Notes under the pieces: model-generated
Databases searched by the model: none
Seen by the model: the letters and a program-made list of their open reading frames with translations, nothing else
What the model was told of the DNA's origin: nothing
Shown: in pieces, positions 42,911 through 52,394 of the stretch
Layout of the letters: each line of letters begins with the position of its first letter
How positions within the stretch are numbered: the stretch's first letter is position 1
Translations under genes and position numbers: made by a program
NCBI RefSeq assembly: GCF_037154075.1
Contig: NZ_JBANRJ010000001.1
Span: 2,227,501-2,291,500, forward strand
Source of the DNA: Sphingobium aromaticiconvertens
GTDB taxonomy: Bacteria; Pseudomonadota; Alphaproteobacteria; Sphingomonadales; Sphingomonadaceae
Direction: 5' to 3'
Length of the DNA: 64,000 bases

Positions 42911-44413
42911 CTACCAGCGGGGCGAGGGGAGCAGCAAGGCGTTCCGGGCGCTGCTGTGCGGCGGCATACCGTTATGGGTGATGAAGCCGTGAACCCAGAA
43001 ACTGTCGAACACCGTCAACGCCGCCACAGCCAGCAACAACAGCGTTGATAGCGCGAAGACCGGCGGGGCAAGGCGCAAGCCACGGTCGGGCATCAGCGCC
43101 AGCAAGGCCAGCGGCAGGATGGGCAGGAAATAGCGGCCCTGCGTCCCCTGAATATAATCGGCGGCGGGCGGCGTGCCGGTCAGATACATGGCGGTTTCGA
43201 TGAGCAGCGCGGTCCCCAGTACGACGACGAGCCACCAGAGGCGCTGCATGACCGAAAAGCGGACCCCCGCACCGCTTGCGACGGCCGATGCCAGCATCAA
43301 CCCGGCCAAGGGATAGGCCAGGAGTGGCAAAAGAATGGCGTTCCAGCCGAACCGGCCGACGATCTGGAGCAGATAGACAGGCGCCCTCTCGATCACGCTG
43401 GAAATCAGGATATGGGCATAGCCCAACGGATCGCCAAGGATCACCGCCAACTGCTCGCCCAGCGGAGCGGTCATCACCATCTCCCCGGTCTTGCGGGAGA
43501 CGATATGGTAGAGCGCCTGACTGCCACCCGAATATTTCTGCCATGCGACGAAGCTGATCGCGCCCAGCAGCATGGCGATCAGTATCAGTCCCGGCACCAA
43601 CCATGCGCGCAGATCGCGGCGTCCAGCAGGCAGGTGCAGGCCCGCAGCCATGACCGGCAGATAGACCCCCTTGGCCAGTGCCAGCAATGGGCCGACCACG
43701 AACAGCGCGACGCCGCGAGCAAGGGTTGGCGGGGCAAACCCGACGCGAAGGGCGAGGGCGAGGGCAAGAAAGCCAAGGCCGTTGATGACCGCATCGGGGG
43801 AGAGTGATCCGCCCTGATAGGCGGTGGTGGGCAACAGCGCGACCGCGAGCAATGCGGCGCGTCCAAAGGGCATGAGGCGGAGCGCCGCCACCAGCATCGC
43901 CAGCGCGACCAGGGCGTTGACGAGTCGGCCCGCATAGAAAGCGCCCATGCGTGGCAGGCCAATCGTGTCGCCGATCAGCAAACCCGCCGCGCCCGGCGCA
44001 TAGAGGGTTGGCGCATAGTTGGCGACATTGGGGAAATCCGCGAAGGTCGTGCCCGGACGCTCAGGATCGGCGATGGCGGCCTTTGCGATCTGGGCATAAT
44101 CGTAACGGTGAAGGACGCCGGGCGTTTCCGCCGGGAAATCGACATCACGCAGGTCCGTGGCCGCGCGTGGCAGGTCTGCTCCGATGGCGGTGCCGCGCTG
44201 CTCGGTAAGGATACGGCCCTCGCTCAACAGCAGCGCCTTCATATAATGCTGGTTTTCGTCTGGCGCCTGAAAGGGCGGGGTAACGATGGTGAAGAACAGT
44301 GTGGCGAGACACAGGGCGGCCAGCAGCAGCTTTTCGATGGCGCTCCACGGGGCGGCGAAGAGGATTTCGGCACCCTGCGACGGTGACGAGAAAATCCGTT
44401 CTTGCCGCATCAT
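42911..44413 (-). CDS. DUF2142 polytopic membrane protein
   Basis: 500 residues, about eleven to twelve membrane helices. N-terminal TIVTPPFQAPDENQHYMKALLLSEG is the signature of DUF2142, with acidic PDE at the first periplasmic loop reminiscent of GT-C glycosyltransferases. Further patterns: LVNALVALAMLVAALRLMP, LLPTTAYQGGSLSPDAVING and YIQGTQGRYFLPILPLAL. AAGGGGGC precedes two adjacent ATGs (44413, 44410). A role in polysaccharide or lipid glycosylation is a guess supported by the nearby glycosyltransferase. Confidence 0.82.
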   Translation of the reverse strand: MMRQERIFSSPSQGAEILFAAPWSAIEKLLLAALCLATLFFTIVTPPFQAPDENQHYMKALLLSEGRILTEQRGTAIGADLPRAATDLRDVDFPAETPGVLHRYDYAQIAKAAIADPERPGTTFADFPNVANYAPTLYAPGAAGLLIGDTIGLPRMGAFYAGRLVNALVALAMLVAALRLMPFGRAALLAVALLPTTAYQGGSLSPDAVINGLGFLALALALRVGFAPPTLARGVALFVVGPLLALAKGVYLPVMAAGLHLPAGRRDLRAWLVPGLILIAMLLGAISFVAWQKYSGGSQALYHIVSRKTGEMVMTAPLGEQLAVILGDPLGYAHILISSVIERAPVYLLQIVGRFGWNAILLPLLAYPLAGLMLASAVASGAGVRFSVMQRLWWLVVVLGTALLIETAMYLTGTPPAADYIQGTQGRYFLPILPLALLALMPDRGLRLAPPVFALSTLLLLAVAALTVFDSFWVHGFITHNGMPPHSSARNALLLPSPRW

Positions 44414-44589
44414 GCCCCCTTCACCGCGTCAGTCCGATGGTTTCAGCCGCTGCTTTTAGGTCTCAGCACTTAATATTTCGCTTCTGTTTGAAACTGTTGC
44501 TCCGGCCCTTTCCGGGCGGACTGATGGAATAGGTGTAGCTGCTGCGACGTAACCGGCCTGTGTTCACCGCCTTGCCGGAGATTTTTCAG

Positions 44590-45315
44590 ATGATTGCCTC
44601 TCCTTCGTTCCGCGCGCTGCTGGGCGCGGCTTGTTTCGCTATGTTCGCATGCCCCGTGCAGGCGTCGGAACATTATCCCGATGTACCCGAGCCAATGATC
44701 TTCGACATGATGCGCCCGCTGGGGGCAAAGCGCGGGGAACTGGAGGTGAATACGCTGGCAGCAACGGCCCTGTCAGGTTCAGATCGCGCCATCTACTGGG
44801 CGCCGGAGATCGAATATGCCTTTGCCGACGGGTTCGCGATCGAAGGGGAACTGCCATTCGAGGATGGTCGGCTTGCCGAGTTGAAACTGGGGCTTCAGGC
44901 CGCGTTCGGGACGATGAACGGCGGTCGGACCGCGCATGGCGTGCAATATCTTGGCATCTATGATCGTCACGCCGGCCATTATCGCAACAGCGTCGCCTAT
45001 ATGCTGGTCAATCGGGCGAATGCGCGCTGGAGCAGCGTCAGCATGGTCGGTCTGGCCGATATTGGTTTTGGAGGCGGGGAGGGGCGCAACGCCCTGATCC
45101 TCAACCACTCGACTTTCTACGATGCGTCACAGAAACAGATATTGGGCGTCGAGGTCAATTATCTGGGCGGGGATCATGGCAGTACACTGGTCATGCCCCA
45201 GCTTCACCAGAAACTGTCCTCCCATATCAACGTCCAGCTTGGCTTGGGCGCGGAGAAGGAAGGGGGCAGCCCCATCCGGCCAAGGGCGGGGCTGCGGCTT
45301 ATTCGGGAACTCTGA
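44590..45315 (+). CDS. exported hypothetical protein, probable outer-membrane beta-barrel
   Basis: 241 residues from ATG 44590 (CCGGAG upstream). Signal peptide MIASPSFRALLGAACFAMF with cleavage near VQASEH (about residue 25). The mature part alternates polar and apolar residues (REVNTLAATAL-like GELEVNTLAATAL, EIEYAFADGFAIEGELPFED, LKLGLQAAFG, INVQLGLGAEKEGG) and ends LRLIREL, consistent with a small barrel like those annotated as putative transporters of the MetA-pathway-of-phenol type. It is alone between converging units. Ligand unknown. Confidence 0.7.
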   Translation: MIASPSFRALLGAACFAMFACPVQASEHYPDVPEPMIFDMMRPLGAKRGELEVNTLAATALSGSDRAIYWAPEIEYAFADGFAIEGELPFEDGRLAELKLGLQAAFGTMNGGRTAHGVQYLGIYDRHAGHYRNSVAYMLVNRANARWSSVSMVGLADIGFGGGEGRNALILNHSTFYDASQKQILGVEVNYLGGDHGSTLVMPQLHQKLSSHINVQLGLGAEKEGGSPIRPRAGLRLIREL

Positions 45316-45342
45316 TAAAATGCGCGAAGGGGAGAGGGTGGG

Positions 45343-46287
45343 TCAGCCCTCCTCCGCTTCGACCTTCTCCTCGGGCGGGTGCAGGCGCAGGCGGGTGACG
45401 CGGCGGCCGTCGCTGGCGACGATTTCCAGCGTCCAGCCGCTTTCGTCATGCTTCAGCATTTCACCCGGTTCCGGCACGCGCCCGGCCAGAACGAAGGCAA
45501 GGCCGCCCAGCGTGTCGACATCTTCCTCGACATCGCCCAGCTTCTCATCAATTTCCTCGGCAATATCGTCCAGTTCGGCACGCGCGTCCGCGTCCCATAT
45601 CCCGCCTTCCAATGGCACGAACATCGCTTCGGGCGCGTCGTCATGTTCGTCCTCGACCTCGCCGACGATTTCCTCGACCAGATCCTCGAACGTCAGCAGA
45701 CCTTCGGTGCCCGAATATTCGTCCAGCACGATGGCGAGATGGGTGCGCTTTGCCCGCATCTCCGCCAACAGGTCCAAAGCACCCATGCTTTCAGGGACAT
45801 AGAGCGGTTGCCTGATAAGCGGTTCGAGCGTGTCCGGCACGGGCGACTTGCCCGCCAGAATCGCAAAGGCGTCGCGGATATGGACCATGCCGACGATCGT
45901 ATCGAGCGTATCGCGGTAGACCGGGATGCGGCTATGCCCTGCTTCGGCGAACAAGGCAGCAAGATCGGCGAAGCTCGCCTTCTCCTCGATCGCGATGATG
46001 TCGGCGCGGGGGACCGCGACGTCATCGACAGTGTGCTCGCTGAAATGCAGGAGGTTGCGGACCATTTGCCGCTCGATCGCGGACAGGTCGCCCTTGGCGG
46101 GCGGGGCGGTGTCCTCCGCCTCTTCCTCGTCATATTCGTCGAGGGCTTCCTCCAGCTCCTTGCGAAGACTGTGACTTTCACCCTCGCCGAACAGCAACGA
46201 CTTCAGGCCGCTCCATAAACCGCCTTCGCCGTTACTACTGTCCGGGTCTTTCGAACCGGATGCATCCTTGGGGCTGCCTTCAGCCAT
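45343..46287 (-). CDS. corC: CorC/HlyC-type CBS-domain protein
   Basis: 314 residues from ATG 46287, overlapping ybeY by eight bases; an upstream start at 46320 is possible. An acidic N-terminus is followed by two CBS domains (VDDVAVPRADIIAIEEKASF, HSRIPVYRDTLDTIVGMVHI, LLAEMRAKRTHLAIVLDEYSGTEGLLTFEDLVEEIVGE) and a C-terminal CorC_HlyC domain (LGGLAFVLAGRVPEPGEML). No transmembrane helices. Linked to Mg/Co efflux; often in one operon with ybeY, as here. Confidence 0.9.
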   Translation of the reverse strand: MAEGSPKDASGSKDPDSSNGEGGLWSGLKSLLFGEGESHSLRKELEEALDEYDEEEAEDTAPPAKGDLSAIERQMVRNLLHFSEHTVDDVAVPRADIIAIEEKASFADLAALFAEAGHSRIPVYRDTLDTIVGMVHIRDAFAILAGKSPVPDTLEPLIRQPLYVPESMGALDLLAEMRAKRTHLAIVLDEYSGTEGLLTFEDLVEEIVGEVEDEHDDAPEAMFVPLEGGIWDADARAELDDIAEEIDEKLGDVEEDVDTLGGLAFVLAGRVPEPGEMLKHDESGWTLEIVASDGRRVTRLRLHPPEEKVEAEEG

Positions 46288-46810
46288 GGTCGTGTCTAAT
46301 CCCTTGTTGGCGATCCCCATAGGGATCTTTCAAGCCGATGCTGCCAAGCGCCCGGATTTCCAGTGCTTCCATCGCTTCGGCCTCGCTATCGCTCATATGA
46401 TCATAACCCAGCAAATGAAAAGTGCCGTGAATGATCAGATGCGCGGCATGATCGGCCATGCTGATGCCCTTTTCCGCCGCCTCGGCGGTGCAGACACCCT
46501 CCGCCAGAACGATGTCGCCCAGCAATACCTCGCCATCGTCGGTATTTGCCGTGGCTTGCAAGAGGTCTGCCTGAACCATCGGAAAAGAAAGGACATTGGT
46601 TGGTTTGTCCTTGTCCCGATAGTCGCGGTTCAGGCTGTGGACCTCTGCATCGTCGGTCAGCTTCACCGCGACTTCATAGAGGGTGGAGGCCCCTTCGAAC
46701 GCGGCATAGGGACTATGGCGGATTGCGGCGACGACAGCCTGTTGCGCCAGAGTCTCCCAATCCGTGCCATCGGCCCAACCGCTTTCGTGGATGAGGGCAA
46801 TATCAAACAT
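46280..46810 (-). CDS. ybeY: endoribonuclease YbeY (16S rRNA maturation)
   Basis: 176 residues. The zinc site HGTFHLLGYDH (about residues 128-138) is the family signature, preceded by LNRDYRDKDKPTNVLSFP. YbeY takes part in 16S rRNA 3' maturation and ribosome quality control. Its start is 26 bp after the phoH stop and its end overlaps corC, the usual phoH-ybeY-corC order. Confidence 0.95.
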   Translation of the reverse strand: MFDIALIHESGWADGTDWETLAQQAVVAAIRHSPYAAFEGASTLYEVAVKLTDDAEVHSLNRDYRDKDKPTNVLSFPMVQADLLQATANTDDGEVLLGDIVLAEGVCTAEAAEKGISMADHAAHLIIHGTFHLLGYDHMSDSEAEAMEALEIRALGSIGLKDPYGDRQQGIRHDHG

Positions 46811-46836
46811 GCGGCATTTCCAGAGTCAGGATCATA

Positions 46837-47850
46837 TCAGGCATCCGGCCCTTCATAGGCCTGGACAATGCGGCCGACCACCGGATGACGCACGACATCG
46901 GCGATGCCGAACGGTACGACGGCAATGCCTTCCACGCCCTCCAGCCGGCCGACGGCATCGGCAAGGCCCGATGTGCCGGGTTGCGGCAAGTCGACCTGCT
47001 TGGGATCGCCGCAGACAACCATCCGGCTCCCCTCGCCAAAGCGGGTGAGGAACATCTTCATCTGGGCGATGGTGGTGTTCTGGGCTTCATCCAGGATGAT
47101 GAAGGCATTGGCGAGCGTGCGGCCACGCATGAACGCGATCGGCGCGATCTCAATCTCGCCCGATGCGATGCGGCGTTCCACCTGCTCGGCGGGCAAGGTG
47201 TCGTGGAGCGCATCATAGAGCGGGCGCAGATAGGGGTCGACCTTCTCCTTCATGTCGCCCGGCAGGAAGCCCAGCTTTTCGCCCGCTTCCACGGCGGGGC
47301 GGGAGAGGATCAGGCGATCGACGCTGCCGGTGATGAGCTGGCTGACGGCCTGCGCGACGGCAAGATAGGTCTTGCCGGTGCCTGCGGGGCCAAGCGCGAA
47401 GATGACGTCATGGCGGGCCAGCGCCTCCATATAGGTGACCTGCGTGGCGGAACGGGGCACGATCGTCTTTTTGCGCGTGCGGATCATCACCGTGGGCGGT
47501 TCGGCGATATCGTGGCGGATGATGCCGTCTAGCGTGGGTTCGGACGACATGGCGATCACCGCCTCGACCGCGCCGGTGTCGATCTCCTGCCCCGCGACGA
47601 TGCGGTTATAGAGGCCGGTCAGCACGTCGCGGGCGCGGGCCGCGGCCACCGCGTCCCCCTCGATCTGCAACTTGTTGCCCCGCGCGGCGATATAGACGCC
47701 CAGGCGATTCTCGATCGCGACCAGATTCTGGTCATATTGACCGAATAATGCACCCAGCAAATGGGGCTTCTCGAACATCACTTCGATCCGCGCGCGTTCG
47801 GCCCGCCCGCGCTCGGCGACGTCCGTTCGGCTATTGGGTTTCTTGCCCAT
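46837..47850 (-). CDS. phoH: PhoH-family ATPase
   Basis: 337 residues from ATG 47850 with GGAAGGGAGG nine bases upstream. An N-terminal KH-like part (ENRLGVYIAARGNKLQIEGD) precedes the PhoH ATPase domain: FALGPAGTGKTYLAVAQAV (Walker A, about residue 155), ILSRPAVEAGEKLGFLPGD, FMRGRTLANAFIILDEAQN (Walker B) and GDPKQVDLP. Role in RNA metabolism presumed. The name comes from phosphate regulation in E. coli, but no PHO box is seen here. Confidence 0.93.
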   Translation of the reverse strand: MGKKPNSRTDVAERGRAERARIEVMFEKPHLLGALFGQYDQNLVAIENRLGVYIAARGNKLQIEGDAVAAARARDVLTGLYNRIVAGQEIDTGAVEAVIAMSSEPTLDGIIRHDIAEPPTVMIRTRKKTIVPRSATQVTYMEALARHDVIFALGPAGTGKTYLAVAQAVSQLITGSVDRLILSRPAVEAGEKLGFLPGDMKEKVDPYLRPLYDALHDTLPAEQVERRIASGEIEIAPIAFMRGRTLANAFIILDEAQNTTIAQMKMFLTRFGEGSRMVVCGDPKQVDLPQPGTSGLADAVGRLEGVEGIAVVPFGIADVVRHPVVGRIVQAYEGPDA

Positions 47851-47953
47851 CAGAATGCGCCTCCCTTCCACGTCCACTCTTCCCGGCTGATCGCGTTGCA
47901 GCGTCCTTTAAGGAGATGTGCCCCCGACTTTGCGGGGATGACGGGTTTTGGGT

Positions 47954-49303
47954 TCAAGCGGCTTTCCTCCTGCTGATTTCGCCGGCCAGACTATTCGGGC
48001 CTGCGCTGATGATATCGACTTCCACCATATCGCCAATGACTAATTCAGGGGCGGTGACATGAACCGACTGGAGCCATGGGGTCTTGCCGATCAACTGGCC
48101 GGGATTGCGACCCTTTCGCTCCAGTAGAATCTGCGTGGTGCGACCGACGGCGGCGGCGTTGAAATCCATCTGGTGGCGGTTGATCGCCGCCTGAAGCCGG
48201 GCGAGGCGATCGTCCATCACTTCGGCCGGAACCTGATCGTCCATGCCGGCGGCCGGGGTGCCGGGGCGGGGGCTATATTTAAACGAATAGCATTGTGCAT
48301 AGCGCACTTGGTCGACGATCTTCAGAGTATCTTCAAACTCGGCATCCGTCTCGCCGGGGAAGCCGACGATGAAGTCGCCCGAAATGGCGATGTCGGGACG
48401 GACAGCGCGAACCTTCTCGATAATCGCCAGATAAGAGGCGGCTGTGTGACTGCGGTTCATCGCTTTGAGGATGCGGTCATTGCCCGACTGAACCGGCAAA
48501 TGGAGGAAGGGCATCAGCTTCTCCACCTCGGCATGAGCGGCGATCAGGCCGTCCGTCATGTCGTTGGGATGGCTGGTGGTATAGCGGATGCGGTGCAGGT
48601 CGGGAAGATCGGCGAGGGCGCGGACCAGGCCATCCATGCCCCGCAGGCGACCTGAGGAATCTTCTCCGGTCCAGGCATTAACATTCTGTCCGAGAAGGGT
48701 AATTTCACGCGCGCCACCATCGATCAGCGCCTTGGCTTCGTCGATGATCGCGGTCCAGGGGCGGCTGATTTCAGCACCGCGCGTATAGGGCACCACGCAA
48801 TAGGTGCAGAATTTATCGCACCCTTCCTGGATCGTCAGGAAGGCACTGGGCCGGGCCTGTTTCCCACGACCCGGAAGCGCGCCGAATTTCGAGTCGGCGG
48901 GCATGTCGGTGTCCACCGCTTCCTCGCCTCTGGTGGCGCGGTCGATCAGGTCGGGCAGGCGGTGATAGGCCTGCGGGCCGACGACAATGTCCACGGTCTT
49001 CGCGCGGCGGCTGATTTCGCTGCCCTCCGCTTGCGCGATACAACCCGCAACGGCGATCATCGGGCGGCTGCCGTCGTCCCGGCGCAGGCGGCCAATGTCG
49101 GAATAGACCCGGTCGACCGCCTTTTCGCGGATGTGGCAGGTGTTGAGGACGACCAGATCGGCCTCTTCCCCCGGTGCGGCGGCGGCCATGCCGCGTGCAT
49201 TCAGCATCTCTGCCATGCGCTCGCCATCATAGACGTTCATCTGGCAGCCGAAGGATTTGACCTGGAAAGTGGCGGGTGTCTTTGGGGCGTTATCGCGATT
49301 CAT
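47954..49303 (-). CDS. miaB: tRNA-2-methylthio-N6-dimethylallyladenosine synthase
   Basis: 449 residues. N-terminal UPF0004 domain with cysteines in [21 protein letters not shown] and [11 protein letters not shown] binding the auxiliary cluster; radical-SAM motif CDKFCTYC in [20 protein letters not shown]-terminal TRAM domain. Converts i6A37 to ms2i6A37 in tRNAs reading UNN codons. Ten bp downstream of plsC and evidently in the same transcript. Confidence 0.96.
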   Translation of the reverse strand: MNRDNAPKTPATFQVKSFGCQMNVYDGERMAEMLNARGMAAAAPGEEADLVVLNTCHIREKAVDRVYSDIGRLRRDDGSRPMIAVAGCIAQAEGSEISRRAKTVDIVVGPQAYHRLPDLIDRATRGEEAVDTDMPADSKFGALPGRGKQARPSAFLTIQEGCDKFCTYCVVPYTRGAEISRPWTAIIDEAKALIDGGAREITLLGQNVNAWTGEDSSGRLRGMDGLVRALADLPDLHRIRYTTSHPNDMTDGLIAAHAEVEKLMPFLHLPVQSGNDRILKAMNRSHTAASYLAIIEKVRAVRPDIAISGDFIVGFPGETDAEFEDTLKIVDQVRYAQCYSFKYSPRPGTPAAGMDDQVPAEVMDDRLARLQAAINRHQMDFNAAAVGRTTQILLERKGRNPGQLIGKTPWLQSVHVTAPELVIGDMVEVDIISAGPNSLAGEISRRKAA

Positions 49304-49312
49304 ATGGCTTGG

Positions 49313-50074
49313 CTATACAGGGCCATCGGCAACAGCGGAAGGCACAGCGTGCGCAGCGAGGCTGGCGGCGATCCTTTTTTGCGCTTGCGCGGTCAGCGCC
49401 TTGCGATCGGGCAGGGCTGCGGGATCGAACGGCTCAAGGAAATGTAGCGTGACCGGGAGCGAGCCAGCACGCGCGAAAAGGCGGGATGCGTTGGCTCCGG
49501 CGGATTCCTCGCCCGTCCAGGCGATGTCGGTTGCGGCTGCGCCATAGTCGATATGGACTGGCTGGACTAATACGGCGCGGGGTGGGGGCAGCATCACGGC
49601 CAGCAGGGAAGGCTTGAAGGGCAGCAGCGTGCGGCCATCGCCGGTCGTTCCTTCGGGGAACAGGGCCAATGGCTGGTGTCCCGCCATGGCTTCCCGAATG
49701 ATAAGCAACTGGTCGTTGAGGCTGCCGCGTCGCTCGCGCGTGATAAAGACGGTGTTGTTAAGCGCGGCCAACCAGCCAACCATCGGCCAGGCGGCGATGT
49801 CATCCTTGGCGATGAACGCTGTGCCGGTGGTGCCGCCCATCGCCAATATGTCGATCCAACTGACATGGTTGGCGATGAAAAAGACGTCGGCGGCAAGCGG
49901 CGAGCCGGTGATGCTGACCCGAGCGCCAACAGCGCGGGCGGCAAGGCCCAGGAAGCGGGGCGGCCAGGGCGAGCGCAAACGCAACAGTCGCCAGATCAGG
50001 TGGAGCGGCAGGCAAAGGGCAAGCGCGCCGATCAGCGCCGCGATACGGCGAAATCGGCGCAGTTGCGCAACCAT
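49313..50074 (-). CDS. plsC: 1-acyl-sn-glycerol-3-phosphate acyltransferase family protein
   Basis: 253 residues from ATG 50074. An N-terminal membrane helix (IAALIGALALCLPLHLIWRL) precedes the HX4D motif NHVSWID and the FPEGTT motif, both diagnostic of PlsC-type acyltransferases. It would acylate lysophosphatidic acid or a lysolipid at the inner membrane. Starts seven bp after the fur stop. Confidence 0.88.
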   Translation of the reverse strand: MVAQLRRFRRIAALIGALALCLPLHLIWRLLRLRSPWPPRFLGLAARAVGARVSITGSPLAADVFFIANHVSWIDILAMGGTTGTAFIAKDDIAAWPMVGWLAALNNTVFITRERRGSLNDQLLIIREAMAGHQPLALFPEGTTGDGRTLLPFKPSLLAVMLPPPRAVLVQPVHIDYGAAATDIAWTGEESAGANASRLFARAGSLPVTLHFLEPFDPAALPDRKALTAQAQKRIAASLAAHAVPSAVADGPV

Positions 50075-50081
50075 GCTTCGT

Positions 50082-50504
50082 TCAGTTCTTCCGGTCGAGC
50101 GAGACGCCGTACAGTTCCATGCGATGATCGACGAGGCGATAGCCCAGCTTCTCTGCGATCTGCTTCTGGAGTTGCTCCAGTTCAGGATCGACAAATTCGA
50201 TCACATTACCGGTTTCCACATCGATCAGATGGTCGTGATGCGCTTCCGGCGCCGCTTCATAGCGTGCACGACCATCACCAAAGTCGTGGCGCTCCAGAAT
50301 GCCCGCTTCCTCGAACAGGCGGACGGTGCGGTACACGGTGGCGATGGAAATGCCCGGATCGACCTCGATCGCGCGGGCGTGGAGCTTTTCGACGTCGGGA
50401 TGATCGGACGAATCGCTCAATACTTGCGCGATGACACGACGCTGCTCGGTAATGCGCAGGCCTTTTTCATGGCACAGGGCTTCGATATCGATCTTGCGGT
50501 TCAT
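50082..50504 (-). CDS. fur: Fur-family transcriptional regulator
   Basis: 140 residues. Winged helix with LRITEQRRVIAQVLSDSSDHPDVEKLHARA and ISIATVYRTVRLFEEAGIL; metal-site histidines in EAHHDHLIDVETGNVIEF and DHRMELYG. No CxxC pairs, as in alphaproteobacterial Fur/Mur/Irr proteins, so iron (Fur) or manganese (Mur) sensing cannot be decided. It lies upstream of plsC-miaB on the same strand. Confidence 0.88.
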   Translation of the reverse strand: MNRKIDIEALCHEKGLRITEQRRVIAQVLSDSSDHPDVEKLHARAIEVDPGISIATVYRTVRLFEEAGILERHDFGDGRARYEAAPEAHHDHLIDVETGNVIEFVDPELEQLQKQIAEKLGYRLVDHRMELYGVSLDRKN

Positions 50505-50574
50505 TGGGGCTCGCTTGGCTACGGGCTGTTCAAAACAACCCTAGCGCCTTTTGGGATGGGGTAAAGGGTAAGAC

Positions 50575-50618
50575 GCGACAAAGGCGGGGGCGTATCGGTG
50601 TACGTCCCCGCCTGTCGC
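50575..50618 (-). terminator. large hairpin between mucR and fur
   Basis: AGGCGGGG (50582-50589) pairs with CCCCGCCT (50606-50613), extended outside by GCGACA (50575-50580) and TGTCGC (50613-50618). It probably ends mucR transcription on the minus strand, though the T-run is short. Confidence 0.55.
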
Positions 50619-50635
50619 GACGCTGAAACAGCGAT

Positions 50636-51061
50636 TTACTTCGCGCGGGGCGTCCGGCGGCGCTTGGTGCCCAGACCGATTTTTTTCGCCAGGGTGCGGC
50701 GCTGTTCGGCATAGTTGGGTGCGACCATAGGATAATCTGCGGGCAGGCCCCACTTGGCGCGATAATCGTCCGGCGTCATCTGATAATGAGTCATCAAATG
50801 CCGCTTGAGCATCTTCAGCTTCTTGCCATCTTCAAGGCAGACAATGAAATCCGGCTTGATCGACGAGCGGATCGATACTGCTGGTTCAAGCTTTACTTCC
50901 GGAATGGGCGCTGGGCTGGAAAGGGCAGCAAGCGCGGTATGCACATTCTGGATCAGTGAAGCAACGTCGGACACCGCGACACTGTTGTTAGATACATGTG
51001 CGGCGACGATGTCGGACGTCAAAGTAATCAGCAGCTCATTTTGGGCTGATTCAATTTCCAT
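50636..51061 (-). CDS. mucR: MucR/Ros-family zinc-finger regulator
   Basis: 141 residues. The C-terminal zinc-finger region begins DFIVCLEDGKKLKMLKRHLMTHYQMTPDDYRAKWGLP-type, with Cys and two His residues on a MucR-like spacing, then a basic tail TKRRRTPRAK. MucR proteins bind AT-rich promoters and act as H-NS-like silencers in alphaproteobacteria, controlling exopolysaccharide and motility. Its 110-bp upstream region is comparatively AT-rich, which fits autoregulation, although no operator is assigned. Confidence 0.9.
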   Translation of the reverse strand: MEIESAQNELLITLTSDIVAAHVSNNSVAVSDVASLIQNVHTALAALSSPAPIPEVKLEPAVSIRSSIKPDFIVCLEDGKKLKMLKRHLMTHYQMTPDDYRAKWGLPADYPMVAPNYAEQRRTLAKKIGLGTKRRRTPRAK

Positions 51062-51172
51062 TTTTTGGCTCCACTTTCGGCGATTATTCGTGCGACCCGC
51101 CCGACGAAATTGTTTCAGAAGCGGGACATCCGGCTATCCCTTTACGACCGTCAATTCAAGGGGAAATGGCTT

Positions 51173-51655
51173 TCAAAGTCGCATGTCCAGCCGAAAACTT
51201 AAGGCATCATGTAGTTGGCCGTCATTACCGCGATAGTAACCAGGACGACGATGCACATATTCAAAGCCCGCTTTCTCATATAGTGCGACAGCTTTGTTTG
51301 AGGCGCGAACTTCCAGATTCATTGTCATCATCCCACGGTTTCGCGCGATGCTGAGGCTGTGATTGAGCAACGTCCTGCCGACTCCCCTGCCGCGCCACAG
51401 CGGATCGACCGCAAGCAGCAACAATTCGCATTCATCGAGCACGGAGCGCACCAGCGCGAAGCCCAGCGTGGCGGCATCGACACGCGCCAGTGTCAGCCAG
51501 GTGCCGGGCATGGTGAGCACGCCTGCAAGTTGCGACGCTGTCCACGCCTCGCCAAAGAGGGGATCGAAAGCGCTGCTCATCACCGGCATGGTGTCGGCGA
51601 TCATCGATCGGTCTTCATGATCGACGGTTTCAAGCAAAAGACCGGGGACGGTCAT
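51173..51655 (-). CDS. rimI: ribosomal protein S18-alanine N-acetyltransferase-like (GNAT)
   Basis: 160 residues. GNAT motif A LLAVDPLWRGRGVGRTLLNH with the acetyl-CoA loop, and motif B NLEVRASNKAVALYEKAGF then RPGYYRG. Overlaps tsaB by four bases, the common tsaB-rimI arrangement, which supports RimI over a generic acetyltransferase. Confidence 0.88.
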   Translation of the reverse strand: MTVPGLLLETVDHEDRSMIADTMPVMSSAFDPLFGEAWTASQLAGVLTMPGTWLTLARVDAATLGFALVRSVLDECELLLLAVDPLWRGRGVGRTLLNHSLSIARNRGMMTMNLEVRASNKAVALYEKAGFEYVHRRPGYYRGNDGQLHDALSFRLDMRL

Positions 51656-52347
51656 GCCGCACCTCTCGCTGCCGCCATCGGCTTTGCGTCAGCGCCGCGT
51701 CCATAGAGCGGATGGACGGGGCAGGGCGCATCCTGTGCGATCAGCCTGTAGTCGCGCGCATCGGGATAGAGGCAGATCGCACAACCACTGCTCCGCGCTG
51801 TAACCAGAGCCTCGGCTCCGGTCCCGTAATAAGCGGGGGCATCAAGGGTTTGCGCCAGATCGGCAATGGGTGTGGAGGCAAGTGGGGTCAATGCGGTGTG
51901 GCCGTCAGCGGCGAACCCCTGCCAGAATAGTTCGCCATGGCCGCCGGTGATGGTGACGGGGATGGGGATGTCGCCCTGCAGGTGCGGGCCATGGTCGCGC
52001 GCGGCAGCGGCGGCGATCAGGTGCGTGGCGCTATAGCCGGTAAGCTCGGCGTTCCATGCAAAGGCCAGAGCGCGGGCGGCGGCGATGCCGATGCGAACGC
52101 CCGTAAAGCTGCCCGGTCCGACATCCACGGCTATATGATCCGCCTTGCCGCCATCGGGCAAGCCCGCGATCGCAGGCAGCAGCGCTTCTGCGTGGCCGCG
52201 ACCGACAATGTCATGAACGTGGGCGATGACGTCGCCATCTTCGAACAGCGCGACGGACAGAGCCTGTGTCGCGGTGTCGATAACCAATATTCGCAAACGC
52301 GCCCCCGAAATGCCTATTGCCCCTTCATTCGTACTGGAGCCTGACAT
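51652..52347 (-). CDS. tsaB: tRNA threonylcarbamoyladenosine biosynthesis protein TsaB
   Basis: 231 residues. ASKHA-type N-terminus RILVIDTATQALSVALFEDG, then VGRGHAEALLPAI and DVGPGSFTGVRIGIAAARALA, all TsaB signatures. The start at 52347 gives an 18-residue extension before the conserved part; a TTG start at the RILV segment is possible. Partner of TsaD/TsaE in t6A37 synthesis. Confidence 0.92.
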   Translation of the reverse strand: MSGSSTNEGAIGISGARLRILVIDTATQALSVALFEDGDVIAHVHDIVGRGHAEALLPAIAGLPDGGKADHIAVDVGPGSFTGVRIGIAAARALAFAWNAELTGYSATHLIAAAAARDHGPHLQGDIPIPVTITGGHGELFWQGFAADGHTALTPLASTPIADLAQTLDAPAYYGTGAEALVTARSSGCAICLYPDARDYRLIAQDAPCPVHPLYGRGADAKPMAAARGAA

Positions 52348-52394
52348 CGGTTAATTGATCCGTCGCGATTTGCCAATCGGTGACGGAGCCGTCT

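Noticed and set aside
46837..47850. phoH as part of the phosphate regulon
   Set aside because: The name is historical. No PHO-like repeat is seen upstream, and it belongs to the miaB-phoH-ybeY housekeeping run.
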